Positions 49,014 through 59,525 of a stretch of DNA of 64,000 nucleotides are shown in pieces. The stretch spans positions 53,781 through 117,780 of the forward strand of contig DUZX01000007.1 in NCBI GenBank assembly GCA_013349325.1, read 5' to 3'. The DNA comes from Desulfuromonadales bacterium. GTDB lineage: Bacteria; Desulfobacterota; Desulfuromonadia; Geobacterales; Pseudopelobacteraceae. Every line of letters begins with the position of its first letter. Within the stretch, counting starts at the first letter, position 1. The translations under genes were made by a program, and so were the position numbers. Below the pieces are notes generated by a model. The model saw only the letters and a program-made list of their open reading frames with translations, ran no database searches and was not told the origin of the DNA.

Positions 49014-51287
49014 TCAACTCTTGTGCCGCTTCGGACGCACCAATTCGATGCCGTTTTTTTCCAGCAGACGATAAAACGTACGCCTCGGAACATGCGCCAG
49101 ACGGGCTGCCTTGGCAACATTGCCTTCCGCCTCCTCCAGATAGCGCACAATGATATTCCGCTCGGTACGCACGACCTGCAACTCTCGCTCGGCCTTAAAC
49201 GAAACCCGGCGGCGACTGACATCATCGTGACAGGCCTCATATATATCGGTAAAGATGGTGGGTAAATTCTCCAAACGGATCATCCCCCCCTTAACCAGAA
49301 CAGCCGAGCGTTCAATAATGTTCTGCATTTCCCGGATGTTACCGGGCCAGAGATAATGCTGCATGGCCCTGACGGCCCGATCTTCAATGCCGTCAATGTT
49401 TTTATTGAGTTTCTTACGGGCCTTATCGATAAAACATTGGGCCAGCAGCGGCACCGACTCTGCCCGTTCACGCAGCGGCGGCAGTTCGATACAGAAGACA
49501 TTCAGACGATAGTACAGATCTTCACGAAACCACCCCTCACGCACCCCCTGCTCCAGATCCTTATTGGTAGCGGCAATCAGGCGCACATCCACTTTTTTAG
49601 CGGCAAGCCCCCCTACCGGGCGTACCTCGCCCAGATCAAGAACCCGTAACAGCTCAGCCTGCAGTTTTGGCGTAATGTCACCAATCTCATCCAGAAAAAT
49701 GGTACTGCCGTTGGCCGCTTCAAAAAGCCCCTTTTTTTCAGCTATGGCACCGGTAAACGACCCTTTTTTGTGGCCGAACAGCTCACTTTCAAGAAGTGAA
49801 TCTGTCAGTGTGGTGCAGTTAACCGTCATGAGCGGTTTGTCATTACGCTGGCTCAACCGATGGATCGCCCGCGCTGTCAGCTCTTTTCCGGTTCCGGTCT
49901 CACCTCGAATCAAAACCGTCGTCGGTGTCGGGCCAACCTGATGAACCAGCTGCATGACCTGGCTGATACCAGGATCTATACCGATCATCATATCTTCGCC
50001 GGCATGACGATCCAGTTCGCGCTGTACAAGTTCATACTTCTGCATCAGGTGACCACGTTCCTCTTCGATCACCTGAACATTATACGGCAGACACATTTCA
50101 ACATCAGCCAACCCCTGAAACACGGCCACCGCATGCTCACGACAACTATTGTAACCACAGGCACGACAATTCAGCTCATCACCACGCGTAAATTTATTAG
50201 TTGCAAACAGGATCCGCTTGATGTCCCCCTTGTCAGGTAACGGCAACGTCCTGGATTTATCAGAAAATGTACGCATCAACGCCGGATGGATTGCCGGCGA
50301 ATTATAGTGAGCTACCGATTGATACGCCGGGCTGCCGCTATGGTGGCGTACAATCTGCTCGCGCTTGAAGAAGTGGTGCAGCTCTTTATCGCGGGCCGGA
50401 CCGTCAACACAGCCGCCATCACAAAAGCGCAGATCGACAAAATCGGGTGAAATCCGGCCAACGGCCAGATCGCGGATAAGGCTGACCGTATGTGCCTCCC
50501 CCTCGGCACTGATGGTTTTGTTACTCAGGAGATCAGTTGAAATCTCAAAAACACTCAGCGCTCCTCCGGTCAGCGTGAAGAGTCGACCGTGAGCAGGGTC
50601 AATGCCATCAAAAGGGAGTGACTCAAGCACATGTGGATTGATAGCATGCTTCTTAAGCAGCTTGTCAATTTCCTGATACGTCAACACCACATCGATAGCG
50701 CCTGACGCTTCCGCCTGAATCTCAAACTTTGCTGCAATACAGGTACTGACATAGATGACGCAGGTTTCGTCACCCAGAATGTTCTTGATGAAACGCCCCA
50801 TGGCTATCATCGGCGACACGATCGGCATGAGGTTGGGCACCAGTTTGGGATAGTGCCGCTCGATCAGGTCAACAACAGCCGGGCAATGCGATGAAATCAG
50901 TGGCTTATCCGCTTTATCGAGTTCATCACGATAGCCTGGCGCAATCATGCGGGCTCCGTATGCACCCTCGTGCACCTCACAAAATCCGAGCTTTTTCAGA
51001 GCCGCAACCAGCTGCCCCGTTGACACGTCATGAAAGAAAGCGGGAAACGAACACCCCAGAACCGCAATAACCGGCACACCGGAAGCAAGCATCTCCTGCG
51101 TCCTGACCATTCGGTCAGCCACCATCTTGGCATTTTGCGGACAGTTCAGACAGTTACCACAGCCGATACAGCGCTCAGGAATAATCTGGGCAACGCCGCT
51201 ATCAACCTTGATGGCCTTGACCGGACAGCTGCGAACACAGGAGTAGCAGCGACGGCAACGGTCCTTATGCGTAACGATAGGCTCCAC
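49014..51287 (-). CDS. [FeFe]-hydrogenase-like sigma-54 activator
   Basis: A 757-residue redox or H2 sensor fused to a sigma-54 activator. Two ferredoxin clusters (CRRCYSCVRSCP, CIGCGNCLNCP) start the protein. A hydrogenase-large-subunit-like domain keeps the four Cys of the H-cluster cubane: Cys135 in SSHCPA, Cys183 in STCIAAK, and Cys289/Cys293 in FCDGGCVDGP. His replaces the first Cys of TSCCP. An Fe-S domain CRACGYNSC (374-382) follows. The AAA+ part has Walker A GETGTGKE (462-469), the loop GSFTGA instead of GAFTGA, DEIGDI, and a Fis-type helix-turn-helix. Targets are unknown. Confidence 0.87.
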   Translation of the reverse strand: MEPIVTHKDRCRRCYSCVRSCPVKAIKVDSGVAQIIPERCIGCGNCLNCPQNAKMVADRMVRTQEMLASGVPVIAVLGCSFPAFFHDVSTGQLVAALKKLGFCEVHEGAYGARMIAPGYRDELDKADKPLISSHCPAVVDLIERHYPKLVPNLMPIVSPMIAMGRFIKNILGDETCVIYVSTCIAAKFEIQAEASGAIDVVLTYQEIDKLLKKHAINPHVLESLPFDGIDPAHGRLFTLTGGALSVFEISTDLLSNKTISAEGEAHTVSLIRDLAVGRISPDFVDLRFCDGGCVDGPARDKELHHFFKREQIVRHHSGSPAYQSVAHYNSPAIHPALMRTFSDKSRTLPLPDKGDIKRILFATNKFTRGDELNCRACGYNSCREHAVAVFQGLADVEMCLPYNVQVIEEERGHLMQKYELVQRELDRHAGEDMMIGIDPGISQVMQLVHQVGPTPTTVLIRGETGTGKELTARAIHRLSQRNDKPLMTVNCTTLTDSLLESELFGHKKGSFTGAIAEKKGLFEAANGSTIFLDEIGDITPKLQAELLRVLDLGEVRPVGGLAAKKVDVRLIAATNKDLEQGVREGWFREDLYYRLNVFCIELPPLRERAESVPLLAQCFIDKARKKLNKNIDGIEDRAVRAMQHYLWPGNIREMQNIIERSAVLVKGGMIRLENLPTIFTDIYEACHDDVSRRRVSFKAERELQVVRTERNIIVRYLEEAEGNVAKAARLAHVPRRTFYRLLEKNGIELVRPKRHKS

Positions 51288-51459
51288 GACTTTTTTCTCC
51301 GCTAAATTTTCTCTTTAATTCAGTACAATTGCTGTTTCTAGACCATCGATTCCACCAGATCCTGACGTGGTATGGATTGCCGGGTAAGTTGTTTTCAACA
51401 CGTCGGTGCTTGGAAAGCAGTTCATTAACATTGTGCAGTGACATATGAACTTTCCTTAC

Positions 51460-52221
51460 TTACCCGTGCAAACGAGAGTGCAACTGAGCCTTCTTCACAA
51501 CTTCCGACCACAACTCACCGAAAAGTAACGCTGCACTGCTCGTAGGCGCAAAGACACCGACCGGTGCTCTTTTTACTCCCATTAACTCAATGATCGAAAG
51601 ATAGGGAATGCATGATTTCAGTACACCCTTTATCTCTTTCTGGGCACTGTCCATGGTTTCGGTATGTAGTTTCTTGCGACGGTCTACCATTGAGAAGAAT
51701 GGCATGACTTTGAGAGTCAGCTTTTTGTGCTCATTAACGTATGAAAGTATCTGCTCATGCGTACGAAGTGAGAGCGTAGTGGGGATAAGCGGAACCAGCA
51801 TGATATCGGATGAGTTAAAAATATTTTCCGACACCAGAGAAAAACTGGGCGGACAGTCCAGAAAAAGAACGTCATAATCATCTTCAATGCGGCTCAAAAA
51901 CTCGCTCATCTGCTTTTTAGGTTTTTTTTCACTATCAAGAAACAGATCCATATGCCGGTATGAAAAATCAGCCGGCAGCAGATCCAGGTTTTCAATATCG
52001 GTTTCTTTAACCAGATCGCCGACCGATCTGGTTTTGAAGAGCTTCTTGGTACCACCCTTGACTTCCGGTTTGACATTGAAATAATAGCTGGCAGCTCCCT
52101 GCGAATCGAGATCCCACAACAGTGTTTTCATGCCGCTTTTGGCACAACAATAGGCCAGATTGACGCAGGTTGCCGTTTTACCGACGCCACCTTTAATATT
52201 GTAGAGCGCAATTACTTTCAT
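51460..52221 (-). CDS. ParA/MinD-type ATPase
   Basis: A 253-residue deviant-Walker ATPase with KGGVGKTATCVNLAY, the A' box FLDCPPSF and LLWDLDSQGAASYYF. No ParB gene is near, so this is an orphan ParA of the kind used for positioning chemosensory or signalling complexes. It follows the HD-GYP response regulator by 15 bp with a GGAG ribosome site and appears to be the last gene of the signalling operon. Confidence 0.88.
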   Translation of the reverse strand: MKVIALYNIKGGVGKTATCVNLAYCCAKSGMKTLLWDLDSQGAASYYFNVKPEVKGGTKKLFKTRSVGDLVKETDIENLDLLPADFSYRHMDLFLDSEKKPKKQMSEFLSRIEDDYDVLFLDCPPSFSLVSENIFNSSDIMLVPLIPTTLSLRTHEQILSYVNEHKKLTLKVMPFFSMVDRRKKLHTETMDSAQKEIKGVLKSCIPYLSIIELMGVKRAPVGVFAPTSSAALLFGELWSEVVKKAQLHSRLHG

Positions 52222-52236
52222 TCGTCACTCCTGTTG

Positions 52237-53343
52237 TTAAATTACAACATGCTGTAAATACGTTATGTTTTCCTCGCACGGCAGATCCCGCATTGCATCC
52301 TTAATGGTGACAAAGCGATCAATGTGCTCGAAAAAAAGCTTCAGGAGCTGCGGATCAAAGAAGGTCCCCTGATCCTCCATCATGATTGACTCGGTCTTTT
52401 CAAGCGTGAAGGCTTTTTTGTAGGGTCGCTCTGATGTCAGGGCGTCGAAAACATCTACAATTGATACGATGCGGGCAAAGGGATGAATCTCCGTCCCGGC
52501 CAGTCCGTGTGGATAGCCGCTGCCATCCCATCTCTCATGATGCTGCAGGGCGATAACTCTTCCGGCATCCAGAAGTGGAAAACGCTGAGCGTCGTTCAGG
52601 ATCTTTCCTCCGATTTCGGTATGTTTCTTCATGATCTCGAATTCGACAGCATCCAGTTTACCCGGTTTCAGCAGAATCCGGTCGGGGATGCCGATCTTGC
52701 CGACATCATGAAGCGGTGAAGCGTACCGGAGGATTTCAGCTTCCTCCTCCGTCATGTTGGCCAATCCGGCCAGCATGCGGGAAAACTCGCTGATACGACG
52801 GGTATGCATACCGGTTTCAAGGTCCCTGAACTCGGCCGCAACACCGAGACGGAGTGAAATTTCATATTCTGCTCGCTTTGAAAGCTCCAGAGCGGTGCGC
52901 AGGGCAGCTGTTTTTTTGACGACCTCCTGCTCAAGAATGTGGTTCATATCCTTGGTGAGGTCGTTCAGTTTTTTACTGCGGACGTGGTTCATGACCCGCA
53001 GTCTCAGCTCTTCGGGGTTGAACGGTTTGGCCAGAAAATCGTTGGCTCCCAGTGCCAGTGTTTTTACAACTTCATCACCATCGGCTGTGATGACGATAAC
53101 CGGGATATCCCGAATACTTATATCTTCTTTAATGATTCTGAGCGTTTTAAAACCATCCATGACAGGCATTTCAAGGTCGAGCAGGATCGCATCGATCTCC
53201 GGTTCCTGCGCCAGTATATCAAGGGCAACCTGACCATTAACGGCTTTAAGCAGGGTGACATCGAGCTGTGACAGCATAACTTCGAGTAGTTCCAGATTGA
53301 GCGCCAGATCATCGACAGCCAGTATTTTAACATCGTTGTTCAT
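52237..53343 (-). CDS. Response regulator with HD-GYP output
   Basis: A 368-residue protein with an N-terminal receiver (Asp in [13 protein letters not shown]) and a C-terminal HD-GYP phosphodiesterase ([54 protein letters not shown]), with the HD and GYP motifs complete. It is RpfG-like and should degrade c-di-GMP on phosphorylation. The start overlaps the hybrid kinase stop by 4 bp (ATGA), so the kinase is the likely phosphodonor. Confidence 0.92.
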   Translation of the reverse strand: MNNDVKILAVDDLALNLELLEVMLSQLDVTLLKAVNGQVALDILAQEPEIDAILLDLEMPVMDGFKTLRIIKEDISIRDIPVIVITADGDEVVKTLALGANDFLAKPFNPEELRLRVMNHVRSKKLNDLTKDMNHILEQEVVKKTAALRTALELSKRAEYEISLRLGVAAEFRDLETGMHTRRISEFSRMLAGLANMTEEEAEILRYASPLHDVGKIGIPDRILLKPGKLDAVEFEIMKKHTEIGGKILNDAQRFPLLDAGRVIALQHHERWDGSGYPHGLAGTEIHPFARIVSIVDVFDALTSERPYKKAFTLEKTESIMMEDQGTFFDPQLLKLFFEHIDRFVTIKDAMRDLPCEENITYLQHVVI

Positions 53344-55499
53344 TGAGGGGCCACGATGGTTTTTTTGAAGAGTGCATATTCCATAACGAGTTGTGCGGTC
53401 TGAGCAGAAATAAGAGCTGAATCCCCCGATTTGGCGGCTGTATCCAATCGTGCGGCACAGGCATGAATGCGGTCAGCGCCGATATTGGCAGCTGCGCCTT
53501 TGATGGAGTGGGCCTGGCGGTGAATTTCATCGTTGGTGCCGGAAAGAACTGCGTCCTGCAGATGGGCCATGGAGAGGTCAGTGCTTTCCGCGAACAGCTG
53601 CAGGAACCGTGGCAGCAGAGCTTCCTGCCCCCCCAGGCGCTGCAGTAAATCGGCGCGGTTGTAGATTGAAAGATCCGAGTTGTCAGATAAATCCGACCGT
53701 TCAGACTTATCAGACGTGCCTGAAAGGTCTGATGAGACTGATTTCGCCGAAAATTGTGCCAATGTTTTTTGAAGCAGTTCCGCTCGCACCGGCTTGACAA
53801 TAAAATCATCCATACCGGATGCCAGGCAGTTCTGACGGTCGTTTTCAGAGGCATTGGCCGTCATGGCGATGATCGGTGTCCGGCGTCCGCTCCGCTGCTC
53901 CTGCTCTCTGATGGCTCGCGTTGCCTGGAGGCCATCCATAAGCGGCATCTGCATGTCCATTAACACAAGGTCAAAGCTGTTGTTGCCGAACTGCTCGACC
54001 GCTTCGGCTCCGTTTACAGCAAGTGTCACCCGATGTCCCATCTGTTCCAGTACGATCGTAGCCAGTTCCTGATTTATGGGTACATCTTCGGCCAGCAGAA
54101 TGGAGAGTGATGTCCGGGGAAGCTCAGGATTAACGGTCGTTTCAGCTGTTTTACGAATTTCCTCCTGTCGGGCAATACCGAACGGCAGGTCCAGCGCAAA
54201 AGAGCTGCCAATGCCCGGCTCGCTGGAGAGGCTGATACGCCCCCCCATCAATTCGACCAGTTTACGGGTGATGGCCAGCCCAAGGCCGGTTCCTCCGTAG
54301 GAGCGACTGGTGGAAGAATCGGCTTGCGTAAAAGGGTCGAATATCTTCTGACAGACCTCTTTCGTCATGCCGATACCGGTGTCGCGAATGAGTATCTGCA
54401 AGCTCAGACCTGAAGCGGTGCGGGTCGAGACGTTCAGCTCAACGCTGATGCTCCCGTGCGGGGTGAATTTTACGGCATTGCTGACCAGGTTGAGCAGAAT
54501 CTGGCGCAGCTTGGCGCCATCCCCGCTTAGAAGAGTTGGGCACTCTTCTGCCACAGATACGGTCAGCTGTACCTGCCGCGATTCAGCCTTCAGACGCAGC
54601 GGCAGTAGGGAGCTTTCCAGCAGTTTGCGCGGATTAAACTGGTGCAGGTCAAGCTCCATGCGTCCCGCTTCAATTTTGGAAAAATCAAGAATATCGTTGA
54701 TAATCTCCAGGAGATTATCAGCTGAAACGGTGATGTTATTCAGATATCGACGCTGCTGTTCGGAAAGCGCGGTGTTTGTCAATAGTTCGGCCATACCGAT
54801 AATGCCATTCATCGGCGTGCGGATCTCGTGACTCATGGTCGCCAGAAATTCACTCTTGGCATGCGTGGCAGCTTCCGCCTGGATTCGCGCGGCATCCAGT
54901 TCAGCGGTCCGTTCCTGAACCTTCTTTTCGAGATTACGCATATGATCATGCAGCAGTTCATAGAGGGTGGCATTTTCAAGGGCGAAGGCGGTGTAGGTCA
55001 GTACGATCGAGAGCGCACTCAGTGTTGAAACTTCAATTGCAGCGTTGTTGCCGGGCAGGATCCCGACGTACATGCCTCGTACCCTGGAGTGGGTAGCGAC
55101 GGCATGCAGGAGCAGTGTCGAGTGCGCGTCCGAGGCCGGGTTGGCAACCGGATGATTCTGATTGAGAGCCCAGGCAAAACTGCCGTCGGCGATGGCAGCG
55201 TCAGCTTCCGCCTGAATACGGGAACTGGCGCTCTCCGGTTGACACCAGGCCAGCGTAAAATCGGCATCGTCGTCTATCGTAAAAATGGCCTGGGCCTCAA
55301 AGGGTATCAGTCTTCCGGTTTGCGCAAATGCGGTCTGAATGATTTGATCGCTGCCCCGTAGCTCCGAAATGTCAGAGGAAAAATCACTGCAGGCGGCTAC
55401 TATGTCGAGCAGATTGACGTAGTGCAGGTTGGTCTCTTCAAGGAAGCGGACCCGTTCTCCAAGAGCCTGTAAATCTGATTTCAGCGGGAGGCCGGTCAT
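53340..55499 (-). CDS. Hybrid sensor histidine kinase (GAF, HisKA, REC, HPt)
   Basis: A 719-residue soluble hybrid kinase. A GAF-like N-terminal domain (about 40-190) and a coiled coil ([20 protein letters not shown]) precede the H-box [15 protein letters not shown]. HATPase_c motifs are [17 protein letters not shown] and GTGLGLAI. A receiver ([15 protein letters not shown]) and an HPt domain ([12 protein letters not shown]) complete a phosphorelay. Between REC and HPt is a low-complexity Ser/Asp stretch ([20 protein letters not shown]). The start overlaps the HDOD stop by 4 bp. Confidence 0.9.
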   Translation of the reverse strand: MTGLPLKSDLQALGERVRFLEETNLHYVNLLDIVAACSDFSSDISELRGSDQIIQTAFAQTGRLIPFEAQAIFTIDDDADFTLAWCQPESASSRIQAEADAAIADGSFAWALNQNHPVANPASDAHSTLLLHAVATHSRVRGMYVGILPGNNAAIEVSTLSALSIVLTYTAFALENATLYELLHDHMRNLEKKVQERTAELDAARIQAEAATHAKSEFLATMSHEIRTPMNGIIGMAELLTNTALSEQQRRYLNNITVSADNLLEIINDILDFSKIEAGRMELDLHQFNPRKLLESSLLPLRLKAESRQVQLTVSVAEECPTLLSGDGAKLRQILLNLVSNAVKFTPHGSISVELNVSTRTASGLSLQILIRDTGIGMTKEVCQKIFDPFTQADSSTSRSYGGTGLGLAITRKLVELMGGRISLSSEPGIGSSFALDLPFGIARQEEIRKTAETTVNPELPRTSLSILLAEDVPINQELATIVLEQMGHRVTLAVNGAEAVEQFGNNSFDLVLMDMQMPLMDGLQATRAIREQEQRSGRRTPIIAMTANASENDRQNCLASGMDDFIVKPVRAELLQKTLAQFSAKSVSSDLSGTSDKSERSDLSDNSDLSIYNRADLLQRLGGQEALLPRFLQLFAESTDLSMAHLQDAVLSGTNDEIHRQAHSIKGAAANIGADRIHACAARLDTAAKSGDSALISAQTAQLVMEYALFKKTIVAPQ

Positions 55500-56365
55500 G
55501 GTACGTCACTCAGGATTGTGCGGGTAATTTCCTCAAATTGTTGGTCGATCTGGGAGACGATGGTGGAAAGTTGTGCCGGGGCGATGGCCAGCTGTTCCCA
55601 CGCTCCGGGCGTCAGGGGGGGCACCAGCTCATCCTCACCGTTGTTGCCCAGTTCCAGCGCATGTATCAGGATGTCGGCGCAGTACAGAAATGCGCTTTCA
55701 CGTGGGAATTGAGCGGCCTTCATACAGCGGTGATGGTATTCTACCGGTTCCACGACTCGTGACGGCAGCTTCCATAGTCGCAGTAATGCTCCGCCCAGGT
55801 CGGCATGATCAAAACCGATTCGCTCCCGCTCGACTTCATTCATGCTGCGTTTATCGTGGCTGGCCAGATCAATTATCTCGCGACAGAGTTCGGGAAGCCG
55901 CATAAACAGAACCAGTCGCCCGATGTCGTGAAGAATCCCGGCTACAAAAAAACGCTCCAGATTCGTTTCACGAAGGCTGGCAGCCAGAGCACGGGCTGCC
56001 AGGGCGCAGCCGATGCTGTGCCGCCAGAAACGGTCCATGGATATCAGGTCTTCAGGCACATCCTTGAAGATTCCCATGACAGAGATGGCCAGCGCCAGAT
56101 CGCGAACCTGCTGAATGCCGATTATTGTGACCGCCTGTGTGATGGTGTCAATGCGGGAAAAATAGCCGAAAAGCGGGCTGTTGGCCAGTTTGAGGATGCG
56201 TGCCGCCAGTCCCTGGTCTTCGGAAAGTACCTTGGCGATGTCAGCAATCGAACTGCGGGGATGGTTGATGGTTTCATCGAGCTTTGTATAGAGCTGCGGC
56301 AGTGACGGGACCGCACTGATATCGCCGAGCAGTGATTCAATCGTGAGTGGTTTCGCACTAACCAT
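55496..56365 (-). CDS. HDOD-domain protein
   Basis: A 289-residue HDOD protein, a degenerate relative of HD phosphohydrolases used in signalling. Recognisable parts are [25 protein letters not shown]-like [38 protein letters not shown] and [19 protein letters not shown]. It overlaps the preceding 112-residue gene by 8 bp and the hybrid kinase by 4 bp. Confidence 0.88.
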   Translation of the reverse strand: MVSAKPLTIESLLGDISAVPSLPQLYTKLDETINHPRSSIADIAKVLSEDQGLAARILKLANSPLFGYFSRIDTITQAVTIIGIQQVRDLALAISVMGIFKDVPEDLISMDRFWRHSIGCALAARALAASLRETNLERFFVAGILHDIGRLVLFMRLPELCREIIDLASHDKRSMNEVERERIGFDHADLGGALLRLWKLPSRVVEPVEYHHRCMKAAQFPRESAFLYCADILIHALELGNNGEDELVPPLTPGAWEQLAIAPAQLSTIVSQIDQQFEEITRTILSDVP

Positions 56366-56696
56366 GGGCCAGCTTTCGGGTGGTGCAGATTTTAATCAGC
56401 TCGGCGATCATCGGATGAAGGGGATCATTGTGTATGTAGCGGCGTGCAACCAGCGCCCGCACGGCTTCAATCTCCTGGGGATCGTTACTGCAAAGGGCAT
56501 TGGAAGCAGACGACCCCTCTGAAGCGCCATCCACGCCATCTATATCCGCAGAGGTGACCCCCCAGGTACGAAATATCTTCAGATGTTTATCGCTCAGTTC
56601 GGTATCGGCAGGCAGCAGCAGTCGTCCGTTACGATCGTTAACCACCGATTTCAGAACCATTCCGGCTGCAAGGTCATCAATGCTGATCTGTGCCAT
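56358..56696 (-). CDS. Small signalling-operon protein
   Basis: A 112-residue protein. Its first half (ISIDDLAAGMVLKSVVNDRN then GRLLLPADTELSDKHLKIFR) resembles the N-terminal module often found ahead of HD-GYP or HDOD domains (DUF3391-like). It ends in a helical segment (EIEAVRALVARRYIHNDP). Start 56696 is chosen because the earlier codons lie within the GGDEF gene, which it overlaps by 20 bp. It may work together with the HDOD protein as a split two-part protein. Confidence 0.72.
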   Translation of the reverse strand: MAQISIDDLAAGMVLKSVVNDRNGRLLLPADTELSDKHLKIFRTWGVTSADIDGVDGASEGSSASNALCSNDPQEIEAVRALVARRYIHNDPLHPMIAELIKICTTRKLAHG

Positions 56697-57660
56697 CGCT
56701 GCCCCCGTGCAATAATGCGTGCTGCTCTTCGCAGACGACCAGATTCCGGCCCCGCTGTTTAGCCTGATACATACAGACGTCAGCCCGCTGGAGAAGATCG
56801 GGGCCAGAGCGGTGAATCGGGTCTGAATCCGGGAGAAGTGTAACCGCTCCAAAGCTGGCAGATATTTTTATAGCGTCGTTTGCCGTCTCTTCCGGGCAGA
56901 AGGCGATCATGGAGCGCATCCGCTCAGCTACTACCTGACAGCCGCTGGCGTTGGTTTCAGGAAGCACGATCACAAACTCTTCGCCACCATAGCGCGCCAG
57001 CCAGTCGATGTTATGACGAACCGAGGCTTTGAGATTGACAACGCATTGCTGGAGTACCTGGTCACCGACCTGATGTCCATAGGTGTCGTTAATCAGCTTG
57101 AAATGATCGAGATCGCACATGATCAGTGATAACGGGTGGCGGTAGCGATACGCCCGTTGAATCTCATGTTCGAGGTGCTGATTCAGATATCCCCGGTTGT
57201 AGGCTCCGGTCAGAGGGTCGCGGATCGAATGCTCGCGCAGTTCGGCCAGGCTTTCGCGCAGAGATTTTTCAAGATCGAGGATGCGTCTGGCCCCTTTCAG
57301 GCGCACCATCAGTTCGGCAGGATTGATCGGTTTGATGATGTAATCATCGGCGCCGGCCTCAAGCCCCTCAACCATGGCCTCCGGCGAGTCCTGGCAGGTC
57401 TGCAGGAGCAGAAAGGTATAATGGTTGCCGGCCAGATTGCGGATGGAACGGCAGAGATCGGTGCCATCCATTTCAGGCATCAGCCAGTCGGTAATTACGA
57501 TTTGAAAAGGAGTGCGCTTGAAATATTCCAGAGCTTCACGCCCGTTCACTGCGGATACGAACGGGTACCCCTCCTGTTGCAGGTAGAGTTCAAGCAACGT
57601 CCGGGAGAGGAGGTCGTCCTCGGCAATCAGGATGCAGGGCAGGGAAGGTTCGGTGGTCAC
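56677..57660 (-). CDS. Response regulator with GGDEF domain
   Basis: A 327-residue PleD-like response regulator and predicted diguanylate cyclase. The receiver has Asp in IVITDWLMPEMDG. The GGDEF domain has the active-site variant YGGEEF and the upstream DPLTGAYNRGYL and DLDHFKLINDTYGH. An RxxD inhibitory-site pattern is not obvious. The start is GTG. It is the first gene of the operon that also encodes a c-di-GMP phosphodiesterase, so opposing activities are expressed together. Confidence 0.9.
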   Translation of the reverse strand: MTTEPSLPCILIAEDDLLSRTLLELYLQQEGYPFVSAVNGREALEYFKRTPFQIVITDWLMPEMDGTDLCRSIRNLAGNHYTFLLLQTCQDSPEAMVEGLEAGADDYIIKPINPAELMVRLKGARRILDLEKSLRESLAELREHSIRDPLTGAYNRGYLNQHLEHEIQRAYRYRHPLSLIMCDLDHFKLINDTYGHQVGDQVLQQCVVNLKASVRHNIDWLARYGGEEFVIVLPETNASGCQVVAERMRSMIAFCPEETANDAIKISASFGAVTLLPDSDPIHRSGPDLLQRADVCMYQAKQRGRNLVVCEEQHALLHGGSDGTDQH

Positions 57661-57719
57661 ACTACGCCTCTTTGAAAGAATCTATTATAGGTCATGATGT
57701 GCAAGGCGTGCGGGGAATG

Positions 57720-57932
57720 TCAGTGCTTTCGGCTGAAATCCTGGAAATTGCCCTTGCGTGGCGTTGGTAATGGCCGCTTGTACTTTGGAGCCATACTCTC
57801 CCAGACGATCTTGGATAGCTCACGCTCGATCGGAAACATGGCAATAGCCAGCAGAAACATGCCCAGAAATGTCAGGGCAAATATCAGGAACATTACGAAT
57901 GAAACAATAATCGCTTCCACTACGACAGGCAT
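57720..57932 (-). CDS. Small membrane protein
   Basis: A 70-residue protein with one long N-terminal hydrophobic segment (about residues 5-33: IIVSFVMFLIFALTFLGMFL) followed by a charged cytoplasmic-like tail (PKYKRPLPTPRKGNFQDF). GGAGG lies eight bases upstream of the ATG, which favours a real gene. I recognise no family. It is read alone between the GGDEF gene and the divergent resB gene. Confidence 0.55.
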   Translation of the reverse strand: MPVVVEAIIVSFVMFLIFALTFLGMFLLAIAMFPIERELSKIVWESMAPKYKRPLPTPRKGNFQDFSRKH

Positions 57933-58147
57933 GACGCCGCCTCCGGATGCAGAGTGATTTGTACGATATGCAAGTATACACCATGGTAGTCAAATTGAAA
58001 GTGAAGTTTATACGTAGTCGCTCAGGTAATGAATAGTCATGCTAAAAAAATGGGTACATTTTTTTTTAGAATTGAGGTATTGTCGCAGAGCTTTGTCCGG
58101 CAGTGTCATGCCGAGTACTTTTATCACAGATCAGTTGGGAGATACCA

Positions 58148-59509
58148 TTGGCTACTACCGAACGCAGCTTTGTTGACAATGTCTGGGACTTTTTCTGCTC
58201 ACTTAAACTCACGTTATTCCTCCTGTTCTCCATGGCTCTCACGTCGATTATCGGCACGATTCTGCCGCAAGGGAACTTACCCCCTGAATACATCGCCTCG
58301 ATTAGTCCCAGCAAGCTTCAGATTTATACCAAACTTGGATTTTTCGATATGTACCACTCCTGGTGGTTCATCGCGCTGCTGTATATATTCTGTGTCAATT
58401 TAATTTCCTGTTCTATCAAGCGTTTGCCGCACGTTTTTAAATTTGTCAGCCAGCCGACGCTTGTTTTACCTGATTCGATGCGCAATATATCGCTGAAATC
58501 CGAACTTGCCTTCAGCGGACCGGTTGATAAAGCGCAAAGCCGCCTGACTGAATTTCTGGGCAACGAGTTCTCCACTCCCGTTGTTACGGAGCACAACGGT
58601 GAAATTCACCTGTTCTCTCAGAAAGCCTCGTGGAGCCGTCTGGGCGTCTATGTTGTTCATTTCAGCATTCTGGTTATTTTTGTCGGTTCAATCATCGGAT
58701 CGCTGTACGGCTACAAGGGATTTGTCAATATTGTGGAAGGAACCAGCATCAATGCTGTAGGCGGACGAAACGGGAATCCGATCCCGCTCGGCTTTGAAGT
58801 CCGGTGCGAAAAATTCAGTGTCGAATTTTATGAGACTGGTGCCCCCAAGGAGTTCAAAAGTCTGTTGACGGTACTGGAAAATGGTCGTCCTGTTCCGGGC
58901 TACTCCAATGTGAAGGTTATTGTTAATGATCCGCTAAGCTACAAAGGGATTACCTTCTATCAATCCAGCTATGGACAGGCCAGCGAAGGTGGCGACCATT
59001 TCATAACGGTTGCCCCGCGTGGTGGAGGAGCCCCGGACAAAATTGCAATGCGTGAAGGAACTTCTATCGGTTTGAAAGACGGGTCAACATTGAAGCTGAT
59101 GGAGACAACTCAGGAAGTGCGGCAGTTTGCGCCCGGTTTTACCGGACCGGCCGCCCGTGTTGAACTCTCCCGGCCGGGGAGCGCTCCGCAGATATTCATC
59201 GTATTCAAGGATTTCCCTGACGTGAATGCCAAACGCGGCGATTCACTGATCTTCGGATATGAAGGGACGAACGCAAAAATGTATACCGGTCTGCAGGTTG
59301 CCAAAGACCCGGGCGTCTGGACGGTATGGCTGGGTTGTGCTCTGATGGTGATTGGGCTCGGCATCGCATTTTTCATGTCACATAAACGGATCTGGGTTGT
59401 CATTTCACATGGCCACGCCCGTATCTACGGTAATGTAAACAAGAATCAGACGCCTTTTGGAATGAAGTTCGAAGAAATGTCAGAAAAATTCAAGCAGATA
59501 AAAATCTAA
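58148..59509 (+). CDS. resB: Cytochrome c biogenesis protein ResB/Ccs1
   Basis: A 453-residue membrane protein of System II cytochrome c maturation, which handles apocytochrome and heme at the outer face of the membrane. Membrane segments occur at about 20-40 (TLFLLFSMALTSIIGTILPQ), 65-85, 165-190 and 410-435, with a large periplasmic domain between. I choose TTG at 58148 with GGGAGA upstream because the next codons begin the conserved WDFFCSLKLTLFLL; a longer start at 58103 lacks a ribosome site. ccsA follows after 16 bp. Confidence 0.87.
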   Translation: MATTERSFVDNVWDFFCSLKLTLFLLFSMALTSIIGTILPQGNLPPEYIASISPSKLQIYTKLGFFDMYHSWWFIALLYIFCVNLISCSIKRLPHVFKFVSQPTLVLPDSMRNISLKSELAFSGPVDKAQSRLTEFLGNEFSTPVVTEHNGEIHLFSQKASWSRLGVYVVHFSILVIFVGSIIGSLYGYKGFVNIVEGTSINAVGGRNGNPIPLGFEVRCEKFSVEFYETGAPKEFKSLLTVLENGRPVPGYSNVKVIVNDPLSYKGITFYQSSYGQASEGGDHFITVAPRGGGAPDKIAMREGTSIGLKDGSTLKLMETTQEVRQFAPGFTGPAARVELSRPGSAPQIFIVFKDFPDVNAKRGDSLIFGYEGTNAKMYTGLQVAKDPGVWTVWLGCALMVIGLGIAFFMSHKRIWVVISHGHARIYGNVNKNQTPFGMKFEEMSEKFKQIKI

Positions 59510-59525
59510 CGGAGGTTCTCCTTAT

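Noticed and set aside
49014..51287. A catalytic [FeFe]-hydrogenase
   Set aside because: The domain is shortened, has His in place of the relay Cys in TSCCP, and is fused to a transcription activator. Sensing fits better than catalysis.
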